Source: Nostoc sphaeroides (lineage in GTDB: Bacteria > Cyanobacteriota > Cyanobacteriia > Cyanobacteriales > Nostocaceae). Taken from it: a stretch of DNA of 64,000 nt. Under the pieces are notes generated by a model. The model saw nothing but the letters and a program-made list of their open reading frames with translations, did no database searches and was not told the DNA's origin. Both the position numbers and the translations under genes were made by a program. The stretch lies in NCBI RefSeq assembly GCF_003443655.1, contig NZ_CP031941.1, positions 1,297,501 to 1,361,500 of the forward strand, in the 5' to 3' direction. This document shows, piece after piece, positions 16,434 through 25,496 of this stretch. Within the stretch, counting starts at the first letter, position 1, and every line of letters starts with the position of its first letter.

Positions 16434-16622
16434 TCACAGTTGGTTAAAATTTTCCTCTGTAATATCCAACTGCTTTAGAATTTCATAAAATGTGTAGGAA
16501 TTGTGATTGCTCGTCCATCTCGATGTTGCCAACGAGCATGAGAGTCTTTCTTGTCGCACTTTTTCAAAACCAAGTTTCCGCGCCACCCGTTCTAATTCAC
16601 TAGCTAAAGCTAGCATTTGCAA
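16434..16622 (-). pseudogene. Degenerate HicA-type toxin
   Basis: Remnant of a HicA/YcfA mRNA interferase. The first frame gives LARKLGFEKVRQ-like residues (ERVARKLGFEKVRQ). The middle SHARWQHRDGRAITIPTH, which carries the catalytic His region, is in another frame. The end EILKQLDITEENF returns to the first frame. Two opposite frameshifts therefore break the gene. It follows the decayed hicB on the same strand with overlap, as in intact hicBA operons. Confidence 0.7.
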
Positions 16623-16818
16623 TTACCAGTTCAACTTCTTCGGGTAGAGAACGTCCTTGTTCTTCGTATTCTTCCTAAATCATTTCAAAAACATAGACAA
16701 GTTCAGGACGGGCCTCATCTGGCGTTTGTCTTCAAGCATGACAACCGAAAATCACTGGTATATAGGCAACAAATGTACCATTTTATCGGGACGGATAACA
16801 GTGGTGTAGTCTTTTAAT
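16600..16818 (-). pseudogene. Degenerate HicB-family antitoxin
   Basis: Reads KDYTTVIRPD, then a frameshift, PVIFGCHA, stop, RQTPDEARPELVYVFEMI, stop, EEYEEQGRSLPEEVELVIA. This is a HicB-like antitoxin interrupted by two stops and one frameshift, and it has lost its start codon. It precedes the hicA remnant. Both genes of the system are dead, so no addiction remains. Confidence 0.7.
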
Positions 16819-16862
16819 TTACAGCGATCGCCTCTTTAAAAAAAATGCGATCGCTTCTTATT

Positions 16863-17255
16863 TCAATTCGCTTTCCGCTCTTTAAGGACTTGATCTAGCA
16901 AGTTTCTAGCCGATTGTGCTTTAGCCAACGCTATTTGATGGTCATTATAAGCCTTAACAAGGCGAGCAAGACTGCTCACACCTGCCTTGAGTTGCTCAAG
17001 TTCTTCACCAGCAACCAGTTCTCCATCCAGCATCCGCCCGATTAAGGGTTTGATATCGCCCACTTCCTGCCGAACTTTTTGGAGTTTTTCTAGGCTACTC
17101 AGTAAGGTTTTGAGTGAGTTCAAGATGTCGTCAATATCCTGGACATCTTCCACTGCTTCCGGTAAATCTTCAATTGTCACTGTATCTTCATTTGATATTG
17201 TAGGCAATTCCTGTGCAGACATTTCACTTGTAACCGCGTTTGCTCGTGCCATCAA
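16863..17255 (-). CDS. Hypothetical acidic coiled-coil protein
   Basis: 130 aa, soluble. An acidic N-terminal half (TVTIEDLPEAVEDVQDIDD) is followed by helical, heptad-like sequence (LKTLLSSLEKLQKVRQEV and a Lys/Ala-rich end). It has no signal peptide, membrane segment or catalytic motif. It begins with ATG at 17255, close upstream of the 3' end of the acyl-CoA synthetase gene on the same strand. Family not recognised; probably cyanobacteria-specific. Confidence 0.6.
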   Translation of the reverse strand: MMARANAVTSEMSAQELPTISNEDTVTIEDLPEAVEDVQDIDDILNSLKTLLSSLEKLQKVRQEVGDIKPLIGRMLDGELVAGEELEQLKAGVSSLARLVKAYNDHQIALAKAQSARNLLDQVLKERKAN

Positions 17256-17292
17256 AGCTTCCTCAAGGAATTTTCCTTAGTGTATCGCTGAT

Positions 17293-18792
17293 TCAGGCTA
17301 GGTTAAGCAATTTCGCCATAGCCAACCGTTGCAATTTCCCGGTAGCACCACGAGGTAGTTGATCTAAAATGTGAATTTGCTTGGGAACTTTGAAGTCTGC
17401 CAGCATGGTTGAACAGTAAGCTAAAAGTTCTTTTTCGCTGACTTCTCCCTTGAGAACAACAGCAGCATGGATATCTTCTCCTAAAGATTTGTGGGGGACG
17501 GCAAATGCTAAGGCTTCGGCGACGGTGGGATGGCGCAGCAAAACATCATCCACTTCTAAAGGAGAAATTTTTTCCCCACCCCGGTTAATCAATTCTTTAA
17601 TGCGTCCAGTTAAGCGGAGGTAGCCGTCTGCATCCAGTGTACCCTGATCTCCTGTGCGGAACCATCCGTTTACAAAAGCTGTGGCGTTAGCTTCCGGGTT
17701 GTTTTCGTAGCCATCGATGACATTGGGTGCTTTTACCACCACTTCGCCCAAGTTTCCTTGAGATAATAAGTTGCCTTCGGAGTCCATAATGCCGACTTCT
17801 ACACCGAAGCCATAACCGACAGTACCCGGTTTCCGCACTTTTGGCGGTAGGGGATTAGTAGTCATTAAGTGAGATGCTTCAGTCATGCTGTAAGATTCCA
17901 GGACGGGAGCATTAAGAGTTGCCTCTAGTTGTTCAATGATAATTGGGGCCAAGGGAGCGCTACTAGAGCGAATGAAACGAAAGCGATTAGCTTTGACAAT
18001 TTCTGTGTTGCGGCTAGCGCGGGCCAAAATTGTCTGGTGCATGGTTGGGGCTGCGGAGTACCAGGTAGGTTTGTAAGTATCTACCAGTTTCCAAAATTCC
18101 AAGGCATTAAAACCATTAGGGCAAATTAATGTGCCACCCGATGCGAGAGTTGCCAGCAAACAGCCGACTAATCCGTGAATGTGGAACAGGGGCATTAGGC
18201 AAAGTGTAATATCATCTGCTGTGAGTGAGTAAGCACCAATGATGTTGTTGGCTGAGGCGATTAAGTTGCGATGACGAATCGGCACACGTTTGGGACGGCT
18301 GGTAGTGCCACTAGTGTGGAGAATCATCGCTAAATCATCGGCGTTGGGGGCTGCGGAATTCGAGGATTCTGCTGGTTTTGAGGCTGTTTTGACTAATTCA
18401 AAGCTCAATGTACCATCAGTGTTTACCTTGGCATTAATCAGCATCATGTCGGGTGTGACGGCGGCGATCGCTGCTTCTGGTTCCTCAGACAAAGTAATCA
18501 GGGCATTTGCTTGAGTATCTTCGTAGTAAAAGGCAAATTCGTCTTGCTTGTATTTGGGATTTAGGGGTGCAGCAGTACCACACAGGGCGGCAGCCAAAAA
18601 GGTAATAGCCATTGGTGAACCGTTAGTCATGGCAATGGCTATGCGTTTTCCCCGTGTCAATCCAAAGCTGTTGAGTTGGGATACGAGTTCAACAATATTT
18701 TCGCGTAATTGCTTATAAGTCAGCGATCGCCCCTCAGGCGTAACTAGGGCTAGATCGTTGTCTTCCCCTGCTAAAAGCTCAAATAAGTTCAT
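17293..18792 (-). CDS. Acyl-CoA synthetase / AMP-dependent ligase (oxalate-CoA ligase-like)
   Basis: ANL-superfamily adenylating enzyme that activates a carboxylic acid as acyl-AMP and then acyl-CoA. Motifs in order: LHTSGTTSRPKRVPIRHRNL (P-loop-like), ESYSMTEASHLM (ATP binding), GWFRTGDQG, GRIKELINRGGEKISP (hinge), and C-terminal PRGATGKLQR with the adenylation Lys. Overall features resemble the oxalyl-CoA synthetase (AAE3) group, but substrate is inference. The open frame extends to an ATG at 18873. I prefer the ATG at 18792 (MNLFELLAG), where family similarity begins. The upstream spacer leads divergently into the glycosyltransferase at 19018. Confidence 0.85.
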   Translation of the reverse strand: MNLFELLAGEDNDLALVTPEGRSLTYKQLRENIVELVSQLNSFGLTRGKRIAIAMTNGSPMAITFLAAALCGTAAPLNPKYKQDEFAFYYEDTQANALITLSEEPEAAIAAVTPDMMLINAKVNTDGTLSFELVKTASKPAESSNSAAPNADDLAMILHTSGTTSRPKRVPIRHRNLIASANNIIGAYSLTADDITLCLMPLFHIHGLVGCLLATLASGGTLICPNGFNALEFWKLVDTYKPTWYSAAPTMHQTILARASRNTEIVKANRFRFIRSSSAPLAPIIIEQLEATLNAPVLESYSMTEASHLMTTNPLPPKVRKPGTVGYGFGVEVGIMDSEGNLLSQGNLGEVVVKAPNVIDGYENNPEANATAFVNGWFRTGDQGTLDADGYLRLTGRIKELINRGGEKISPLEVDDVLLRHPTVAEALAFAVPHKSLGEDIHAAVVLKGEVSEKELLAYCSTMLADFKVPKQIHILDQLPRGATGKLQRLAMAKLLNLA

Positions 18793-19017
18793 TAGTTTTT
18801 TCACTCTGTCAACAGATGATTCAATCAGTTTTAAGAATAAAGTACGCGCCACCGGTAAACAACATTGAGCCATGTCCTTGGCGACATGGTAATATTTATT
18901 ACATTAAAACTGTTAATTACTATCATTGACAAATACATAACTTAATCATAGTTTAAGTAGGGTGTGCGGCACATAAATATTTGATAAATTTATCTACCCT
19001 AAATAAGCTCTTTTGTT

Positions 19018-20094
19018 ATGAGTCCTATAAAAATTACTATGTTAGGCGAAAGCTTGGAGCGGCAAGGTGGAATAGTTTCTGTGCAAAAGCTCATCCTTGA
19101 AGAAGCTACTGAAGCTACTTCTGATATTAAATTTACACATATTACTACTTTACCGAATGGCTCTGCTCCCCAGAAAGTATTAGTCTTTTTGCAGGCAATA
19201 GGGGAGTTATTTTGGAACTTATTAAATAAAAAAGCCGACCTAATTCATGTTCATGTTTCAGAGAGAGGTAGCGCTTTTCGTCACTCAATCACTAGTCTTA
19301 TTTGTTGGCTATTTCAAAAGCCGCTAATTATTCATGCTCATAGTGCTGACTTTCATTTGTTTTACTCTGAGCTTCCTGAATTGCTTAAGCAATGGCTAAG
19401 TTGGTCTTTTAGAAAATGTACCCGTTTTATTGTTTTATCAGATAGCTGGAAAAAATTCTATATCGAAAATCTTGGTTTGAAGCCAGAGCAAGTTATTGTT
19501 CTTCCTAACGCGGTAAGAATTCCCGCCCAAATCCCAGAGCGTGTAGATTCTAACCAGGTATTTTTCTTATTTTTAGGGCGCATAGGTCAGCGCAAAGGTG
19601 CATTTGATTTAATTAACGCATTTGCTTCTATACCTGCCCAAGACAAAAGTAAAGCAAAGTTGGTTATGGCAGGGGATGGAGATGTAGAAAAAGCTCGTAG
19701 TTTGATTCAAACTCTAAATCTTGCTGACTACATCACTATCCTAGACTGGGTAGACAAAGAAAAACGCGACGAGCTTTTAGCTAAAGCTGATGTATTTGTT
19801 TTACCTTCTTACAACGAAGGTTTGCCGATGGCACTACTAGAAGCAATGAGTTGGGGTTTAGCTGTCATAACTACTAAAGTAGGAGGAATACCCGAAGTAG
19901 TTACTCAAAACCAGAATGGTTTATTACTGAATCCGGGTGAAATTCAACATTTGTCAGAGGCAATGCAATCTTTAATTGCAGATAAAAATTTGAGAATATC
20001 TCTAGGAAATAATGCACGCCTAAGTGTTAAACACTTAGATATCAACACTTATCTTACATCTTTAAAATACATTTATGCATCAGTCGTAGGTTGA
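19018..20094 (+). CDS. GT4 family glycosyltransferase
   Basis: GT-B fold glycosyltransferase (358 aa) for cell-surface polysaccharide. The N-terminal Rossmann half opens with KITMLGESLERQGGI. The C-terminal half carries FLGRIGQRKGAFDL and the nucleotide-sugar signature SYNEGLPMALLEAMSWG around residues 262-278, followed by TTKVGGIPEVV. Start is ATG at 19018. The WecG-family gene begins about 50 bp downstream on the same strand, so the two probably form an operon for an exopolysaccharide or secondary cell-wall polymer. Confidence 0.88.
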   Translation: MSPIKITMLGESLERQGGIVSVQKLILEEATEATSDIKFTHITTLPNGSAPQKVLVFLQAIGELFWNLLNKKADLIHVHVSERGSAFRHSITSLICWLFQKPLIIHAHSADFHLFYSELPELLKQWLSWSFRKCTRFIVLSDSWKKFYIENLGLKPEQVIVLPNAVRIPAQIPERVDSNQVFFLFLGRIGQRKGAFDLINAFASIPAQDKSKAKLVMAGDGDVEKARSLIQTLNLADYITILDWVDKEKRDELLAKADVFVLPSYNEGLPMALLEAMSWGLAVITTKVGGIPEVVTQNQNGLLLNPGEIQHLSEAMQSLIADKNLRISLGNNARLSVKHLDINTYLTSLKYIYASVVG

Positions 20095-20145
20095 GAGCCA
20101 TATTCTCAATAAAGCTTGTCTAAAGTAAACAAAAAGGAAATAATC

Positions 20146-20922
20146 ATGGATACGAAAACTTTTCCTGAAATCAAATTGTTTGATACAAGGTTCCATCAAG
20201 TTAAGGTACAAGAATTAATCGACTATTTAGTAGAATCAGTCAAAAAGCCCAAAAAGACAATTGTCGAAAATGTGAATATTAGAGCTATGAATTTTGCTTA
20301 TGAAAAGTCTTGGTATCGAGATTTTTTAAATAATGCAGATTTAGTATTTTGCGATGGATTTGGTGTCTTGTTAGCAGCTAACTTAAGCGGTTATTCGCTG
20401 AATTCTGCACATCGCATGACAGCACCAGATTATATAGAAGATTTAGCATTGAAATGTGAAAAAGAAAATGTTTCTTTATTTTTATTAGCTGGAAAACCCG
20501 GCGTAGTGGATGAAGCAATTACAAAGTTAGTATCCATTGCACCAAACCTTCGGATAGACGGACATCATGGTTACTTTGATAAAGCAGGAAAAGAGAATGA
20601 TTTAATAATAGAAAAAATTAATAATTTCCGACCAGATATTTTATATATTGGTTTTGGTATGCCATTACAGGAGCAGTGGATTATAGATAACTTAAATAAA
20701 ATTGAAGCTCGTGTATTTTTACCTTTAGGCGCATGTCTAGATTTTTATACTAACTCTACATATCGTGGCCCCGAATGGCTGACGAATAATGGCTTTGAGT
20801 GGTTAACACGCTTAATTACTGAACCTACTCGTCTATGGGATCGTTATATTATAGGTAATCCCTTGTTTTTTTATCGTCTATTTAAGCAAAAAATCGCTCA
20901 AAAATTGGTAGCAAATCGCTAA
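20146..20922 (+). CDS. WecG/TagA/CpsF family glycosyltransferase (GT26)
   Basis: Membrane-associated transferase adding an N-acetylhexosamine-type sugar to a lipid-linked precursor. Signatures are VNIRAMNFAYE, LVFCDGFGVLLAA, HRMTAPDY and the C-terminal GFGMPLQEQWI. I chose the ATG at 20146 because AAAGGA lies 7 nt upstream; a TTG at 20116 would add ten residues. It sits directly after the GT4 gene on the same strand. Length from this start is 258 aa, normal for the family. Confidence 0.87.
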   Translation: MDTKTFPEIKLFDTRFHQVKVQELIDYLVESVKKPKKTIVENVNIRAMNFAYEKSWYRDFLNNADLVFCDGFGVLLAANLSGYSLNSAHRMTAPDYIEDLALKCEKENVSLFLLAGKPGVVDEAITKLVSIAPNLRIDGHHGYFDKAGKENDLIIEKINNFRPDILYIGFGMPLQEQWIIDNLNKIEARVFLPLGACLDFYTNSTYRGPEWLTNNGFEWLTRLITEPTRLWDRYIIGNPLFFYRLFKQKIAQKLVANR

Positions 20923-21348
20923 GTAAAACATAATTCATAATTGATAATTAAGTGTGGGGTACTGTACCCATTTATTAAATATGAATTATTTACTCATGGT
21001 ATAAATAGGATATCAAAGCAGCTTTAGTTATTTCTACAACACAGTTACTAGGAACTTTGCCTCAACTGAGGAAGATTATTTGCAGGATAGCCTTTGTGTC
21101 AGTTTCCTGCTGCTCAATCAAATTTTATCGGTCTGCGATCGCACTTTTCTCAAAAAGCTGCCTTTAAATATCCGCTTTTTGAAAAAATGTTGTGATTATT
21201 TATAATATTACCATTAATTGCCTTCTTTCTCAAGTAAGTTGACGGCACAAATAAAAAGTTAAAATTAAGTAAATAGCTAATCTAGACCGTGTTTGCCATT
21301 AGCAGCAATCATAAAAATCTTATTAACAGGTAAACCTATTAATAAAAT
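20923..21348. other. Intergenic region upstream of the BMP-family lipoprotein gene
   Basis: About 425 bp, AT-rich, with one HIP1-like GCGATCGC site near 21137. I see no gene, riboswitch or strong terminator. It should contain the promoter for the lipoprotein gene at 21349. Confidence 0.5.
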
Positions 21349-22491
21349 ATGGATCGTCGGAATTTTCTAAAGTATGTCACTTTAGCAGGATCTAGCTTTG
21401 CCTTAACTAGTTGTGTTCAAGGCAAAAATTCCAAATCGCAGGGTGAAGTATCTCCCTCAGCGTCGCCTGTGGCGGTGAATGAACCTCTCAAGGTAGGATT
21501 TGTTTATACCGGGCCTGTGGGTGATTTTGGCTGGACTTATGCCCATGATTTAGGTCGCAGAGACATGGAAGCCAATCTTCAAGATAAGGTAAAAACTACT
21601 TTTGTAGAAAATGTCAACGGGGTTGCTGACGCCCAAAGGGTGATTCGCCAATTAGCATTGGATGGTAACAAGTTAATTTTTACAACTTCCTTGGGGTATA
21701 TGAACCCAACAATTAAAGTTGCCAAGGACTTTAGTGATGTTGTCTTTGAACACTGTAGAGGATACAAACGTGCTGCCAATGTCGGCACTTATCTGGGACG
21801 CTTTGAAGAACCGCGTTACTTAACCGGCATGATTGCTGGCAAGATGACAAAATCAAATGTAGTTGGTTTCATTGGCGCATACCCAATTCCAGAAGTAATT
21901 CGGGGAATCAGTGCATTCACTCAAGGAGTAAGGTTAACAAATCCCCAAGCAAAAGTTAAGGTACTTTGGGTACAAAGTTGGTACGATCCAGCTAAAGAAA
22001 GAGAAGCGGCTCAAGCTTTGGTGAATTTAGGTGCAGATGTACTGACACAGCATACCGACTCTGGTGCTGTTGTCCAACTGGCACAAGAAAAAGGCATTTA
22101 TGCTTTTGGCTACAACACTGATATGAGTAAGTTTGGTCAAAAAGCCCACCTGACATCAGCTATTAACAAATGGGGCAAATTCTATACAGATAAAGCTTTG
22201 GCTGTAATGACTAATACTTGGAAGTCTCAAGAGGTTTGGGATGGCATTGGTCAAGGAATGGTGGATATTTCGCCGATGAATCAGGCGATTCCAGAGGATG
22301 TGCAACAACTGGTGAATGGGAAGCGCGATGAGTTTATTCAGGGGACTGCACATCCTTTTGATGGCCCGGTGAAAGATCAAAAAGGGGTGGTGCGAGTACC
22401 AAAAGGTAAGGTTTTGGATGATCGCAGACAACTGGCGATGGATTGGTATGTTGAGGGAATTGAAGGGTCAATTCCTAAAGGGAAATCTTAG
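21349..22491 (+). CDS. BMP family ABC transporter substrate-binding lipoprotein
   Basis: Periplasmic binding protein of the Bmp/PnrA family, which typically binds nucleosides or related ligands for an ABC importer. The N-terminus has both a twin-arginine-like DRRNFLK (residues 2-8) and a lipobox ending LTSC (C22), so it is a membrane-anchored lipoprotein, possibly Tat-exported. Core motifs are GFVYTGPVGDFGWTYAHDLGR and FGYNTDMS. At 380 aa it has family length. No permease or ATPase genes follow, so the transporter partners are elsewhere. Confidence 0.85.
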   Translation: MDRRNFLKYVTLAGSSFALTSCVQGKNSKSQGEVSPSASPVAVNEPLKVGFVYTGPVGDFGWTYAHDLGRRDMEANLQDKVKTTFVENVNGVADAQRVIRQLALDGNKLIFTTSLGYMNPTIKVAKDFSDVVFEHCRGYKRAANVGTYLGRFEEPRYLTGMIAGKMTKSNVVGFIGAYPIPEVIRGISAFTQGVRLTNPQAKVKVLWVQSWYDPAKEREAAQALVNLGADVLTQHTDSGAVVQLAQEKGIYAFGYNTDMSKFGQKAHLTSAINKWGKFYTDKALAVMTNTWKSQEVWDGIGQGMVDISPMNQAIPEDVQQLVNGKRDEFIQGTAHPFDGPVKDQKGVVRVPKGKVLDDRRQLAMDWYVEGIEGSIPKGKS

Positions 22492-22687
22492 CACTGCTAA
22501 ACACTCGACCAACCCAATTTTGCTGAGTAAACCAAGTTTTAGAATTTTCTCTCTTTCTCTCTGTGTTCTCTGTGCCTCTGCGGTTCGTTATTTAATTAAC
22601 ACAATACTAGGATTTCTTTTTTGAATTTTGGATGCTGGATAGGGAGAAGTGGCTTAGATTCTGATCGGCGGCTTTTTCTTTATTGCA

Positions 22688-23434
22688 TTAGTCGTGCAAC
22701 TTGTCAAATAGCCATGCCAAAGCACCATCAACATCAGTAACCTGCTCCCCTGGCGGTATGGCTGGACGATTTACCATAACAACGTTTACGCCGAGTTCTC
22801 GCGCTGCAATAATCTTGGGCTTTGTTGCATCGCCACCGCTATTTTTACTCACTATGGTATCAATCTTGTTATGAATCAGGATTTGCCTTTCATTATTGAG
22901 GGTAAAGGGCCCGCGATCGCACAATATCACTCCCGGAGGCACTAAAGCATCATCACTAGGAGGGTCAATCATCCGCATCAGAAACCAAATTTTATCTAGG
23001 TGAGCAAAGGCGGCGAGTTCTTGCCTACCAACGGTCAAAAATACTCGCTGTGCCTGGTTTGCTACAGATGCGGCGGCGGCTTCAACACTCCCAACTTCAA
23101 TCCAGCGATCGCCACTTGCTTTTTCCCAAGGAGGGCGTATTAACATCAAACGGGGTACTCCGACTTCGGTTGCAGCATCCGCCGCATTGAAAGAAATCTG
23201 AGTCGCAAAAGGATGGGTTGCATCAATTAATAAATCGATTTGCATGACTCGCAAATAGCTAGCCAATCCAGCCACACCACCAAAGCCTCCAACCCGTAAA
23301 TCCCCCAACGGTACTGATGGTTCACGGGTGCGCCCAGCTAGAGACGTGATTGCTTCTAACCCTTGGATAGCCGCCACTCTGGCAGCTAGTTCTGCGGCAT
23401 CTCCCGTTCCACCCAGAATCAAAAGGCGCATCAT
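22688..23434 (-). CDS. cobK: Precorrin-6A reductase
   Basis: NAD(P)H-dependent reductase of the corrin ring in cobalamin synthesis (CobK/CbiJ), 248 aa. It shows LILGGTGDAAELAARV at the N-terminus, DATHPFATQIS around residues 71-81, FLTVGRQELAAF, and the ending KIIAARELGVNVVMVNRP. Its ATG (23434) overlaps the TAA of the DUF1636 gene by one base (TAATG), so the two are translationally coupled. The cobalamin riboswitch at 23890-24051 should control both. Confidence 0.92.
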   Translation of the reverse strand: MMRLLILGGTGDAAELAARVAAIQGLEAITSLAGRTREPSVPLGDLRVGGFGGVAGLASYLRVMQIDLLIDATHPFATQISFNAADAATEVGVPRLMLIRPPWEKASGDRWIEVGSVEAAAASVANQAQRVFLTVGRQELAAFAHLDKIWFLMRMIDPPSDDALVPPGVILCDRGPFTLNNERQILIHNKIDTIVSKNSGGDATKPKIIAARELGVNVVMVNRPAIPPGEQVTDVDGALAWLFDKLHD

Positions 23435-23850
23435 TAAGATAAAGGTGGAATTTTTGCCAAAATGCCCTTTTTCAGCGCTTCAGGACGCTCTGACCAAGGG
23501 AGTAAACCATTTGCTTTGCCATAGTATTGACTAGCACATTCTAGTACCGCAGATGCACTACCATCAACGGCTAAATCACCAAATAGATATGTTAATTTGC
23601 CCTTGGCAGCAAAGGCAACTACACAGGAACGATTACAAGCACTCATGCATTCAACTTCCTGAATTGGGAAATCATCTCGTAAGTCCCAATCTTGTGCAAG
23701 CTGCTGAAGTTCAGATAGAAGTTTTTCACCGCCACTTTCACCTAAGCGTTTTCCATCTTGCCAAACGCTAGCACAAGTTTTGCAAACAAATAAAGTATGG
23801 TCAGCACCACCCAAGGGACTAGTCGGGGAAATATTTACAGTAGTAGTCAT
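23434..23850 (-). CDS. DUF1636 protein (cobalamin-linked, ferredoxin/thioredoxin-like)
   Basis: Small metal-binding type protein with a CKTCASVW motif near the N-terminus and a second Cys pair in ECMSACNRSCVVAF, a pattern reminiscent of thioredoxin-like [2Fe-2S] proteins. DUF1636 genes commonly occur with cobalamin genes; the role is unknown. I chose the ATG at 23850 with GAGG upstream. The longer frame to 23898 would run into the riboswitch. First gene of the riboswitch-controlled DUF1636-cobK pair. Confidence 0.85.
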   Translation of the reverse strand: MTTTVNISPTSPLGGADHTLFVCKTCASVWQDGKRLGESGGEKLLSELQQLAQDWDLRDDFPIQEVECMSACNRSCVVAFAAKGKLTYLFGDLAVDGSASAVLECASQYYGKANGLLPWSERPEALKKGILAKIPPLS

Positions 23851-23889
23851 CTGTACCTCGCAGATATGTGGAACTGATAAATCTATTTC

Positions 23890-24051
23890 GGCGGGCATCC
23901 TGACTTACTCAATTTGGGATTTTAGATGACATCTCAAATGGGTTTACAGTTGCTCCCAAGCGCCGGATTTGCACCGAACTTTAAGAGTTACCTCTGGTAG
24001 CTGCTCCCCAGCAGAACCGAATAACCTTATCGATCATACACCCTACTCGAA
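23890..24051 (-). promoter_or_regulatory. Cobalamin (B12) riboswitch
   Basis: On the minus strand the order is CGGTGCAAATCCGGCGC (23961-23977), then GAGCAACTGTAAAC resembling the B12 box (23942-23955), then AGTCAGGATGCCCGCC at the 3' end. This is the conserved pattern of cobalamin riboswitches. It lies immediately upstream of DUF1636-cobK. B12 binding would be expected to repress both genes. The 5' boundary is approximate. Confidence 0.9.
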
Positions 24052-24136
24052 TGGGACTTCGCTTATCAGATGGATTTACACTTTTATCTTGCTTTATCAA
24101 GAAAGTATGTGTTATTATTGATAATCGTGTGGTTAA

Positions 24137-24210
<74 letters not shown>

Positions 24211-24289
24211 TTTTTTGTTATACAGTGACTAATTATTTGTCATGTGACTTTCCCATAAGTTTGCCGCAACGGCAAGCTTATGGTTCCGA

Positions 24290-24480
24290 TAGGGGCACGG
24301 CACTGCCCATTGGTGTCAACTTAACGTAAAAGCCATATCTCGCAAGGAACTTTAGTTCAAGGCGGGTGAGGAAGCTGAAAGTTTTGCTATTTTTAGCTTC
24401 AGTTGACACCTATGGGCACTGCCGTGCCCTTACACCTTGCGATATAATGTTGTACCGCATCTGAATGGGAACCGCTATAA
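24290..24480. repeat. R1 palindromic repeat (GTGTCAACTTAA family)
   Basis: Starts AGGGGCACGGCACTGCCCAT and continues GGTGTCAACTTAACG. After the complementary arm comes the shared tail ACATTATATCGC/CCGCATCTGAATGGGAACCG. It fills most of the tRNA-HxlR spacer. Confidence 0.8.
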
Positions 24481-24551
24481 AACAAGTAATAATCAGATAA
24501 CTAGCAGTACTACCCAGCAAATCTGAGTTAGGTTCTTCCTATAAAAAAACT

Positions 24552-24899
24552 ATGAAAGCTGAAGCAGAAAATAATCGCAGGCTGACTTGTGAAGTAGAAA
24601 CTACCCTAAAGGTGATTGGCGGACGCTGGAAAGTTTTGATTATTAGAGAATTAATGACTGGCGTAAAACGATTTGGTGAATTGCAACGGGCTTTACCTGG
24701 AGTTACGCAAAAGATGCTGACTCAGCAACTTAGAGAGATGGAGGAAGACGGTATTATTCATCGAGAAGTTTATCCCCAAATTCCGCCCAAGGTGGAATAT
24801 TCTCTGACGCCTTTAGGAGAAACTTTACAACCAATTCTCTATGCTATGCATGAATGGGCTGTGCAACGGTTAGCTCTAAAAAATCATCATCAATATTGA
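24552..24899 (+). CDS. HxlR family winged-helix transcriptional regulator
   Basis: 115-aa DNA-binding regulator. HxlR signatures are [38 protein letters not shown] (recognition helix) and a wing ending [12 protein letters not shown]. The single Cys near the N-terminus (C15) matches the position used for redox or aldehyde sensing in some HxlR proteins. Start is ATG at 24552. Target genes are unknown; no divergent enzyme gene adjoins it. Confidence 0.88.
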   Translation: MKAEAENNRRLTCEVETTLKVIGGRWKVLIIRELMTGVKRFGELQRALPGVTQKMLTQQLREMEEDGIIHREVYPQIPPKVEYSLTPLGETLQPILYAMHEWAVQRLALKNHHQY

Positions 24900-24972
24900 G
24901 CATAGTTAATAAATAATAATTGCTAACTTATAATTTTAACTAGCAGCTTTCTCCGAATTACGAATTATTTTA

Positions 24973-25365
24973 TTAGTTATTTCTCAAATATTCAATCGCT
25001 GCCTCTAATTTTGAGGGGTAACTTTCAGCAAACCTTTCAAACCAAAGCCCTTCGGAAGAAAGTGGATCTACTTTGGCTAACCATTCTTTTGCTTCCACTT
25101 TCAAAGCCTCTAATTCTTTGGCTTTGAGTTGTTCTTGCCGAATTCGTTCTTGTTCTAGTTCTTGCTGCCTTTTTAACTCAATAGCAGCATCCTCTTCGGC
25201 AAAATCAGCCTTAATTTCTGCCAAAAGGTTATCCATGAAAGATGCCGACTTTGGCGATGATGGAATAAACGATTTGGCTGTGGCTGATTTTGACTGCTGC
25301 TGTTGAGGTTGTACTTCTTTGTATTCGGTTTGGAGTTCAGCTAATAGCTTATCAATGGAATCCAT
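24973..25365 (-). CDS. Slr1339-like salt-stress-associated protein
   Basis: 130 aa. It starts MDSIDKLLAELQTEYKE, followed by a Gln/Ser-rich linker, a second similar helix (DNLLAEIKADFAEED), then a charged coiled coil rich in Glu, Gln and Arg (about residues 62-95) and a compact C-terminus. It resembles the cyanobacterial family labelled salt stress protein Slr1339, by recall of the N-terminus. Soluble, no catalytic motif. It follows two VWA genes on the same strand, with a MITE between. Confidence 0.55.
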   Translation of the reverse strand: MDSIDKLLAELQTEYKEVQPQQQQSKSATAKSFIPSSPKSASFMDNLLAEIKADFAEEDAAIELKRQQELEQERIRQEQLKAKELEALKVEAKEWLAKVDPLSSEGLWFERFAESYPSKLEAAIEYLRNN

Positions 25366-25393
25366 TTTGGCAATTCCTAATAAAAAATAGTAT

Positions 25394-25496
25394 GGCTAGT
25401 GCCGCAAGGCGGAAGTCACGCATTCAAAAATTTTGTATATCAAGGCTTTTGCAAGTTTTAAAATGGTAGCTTGATTTACGCCGAACGGTACTAGTC
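25394..25496. mobile_element. MITE with CTAGT terminal repeats, copy 2
   Basis: Ends CTAGTGCCGCAAGGCGGAAG and the complement of TTTACGCCGAACGGTACTAG. It is the same family as 16315-16423. Its right end supplies the TAG stop codon of the VWA gene at 25491, so it abuts or slightly alters that gene's 3' end. Confidence 0.6.

Noticed and set aside
21349..22491. Purine or other riboswitch before the BMP lipoprotein gene
   Set aside because: I looked through 20923-21348 and found no conserved aptamer pattern.
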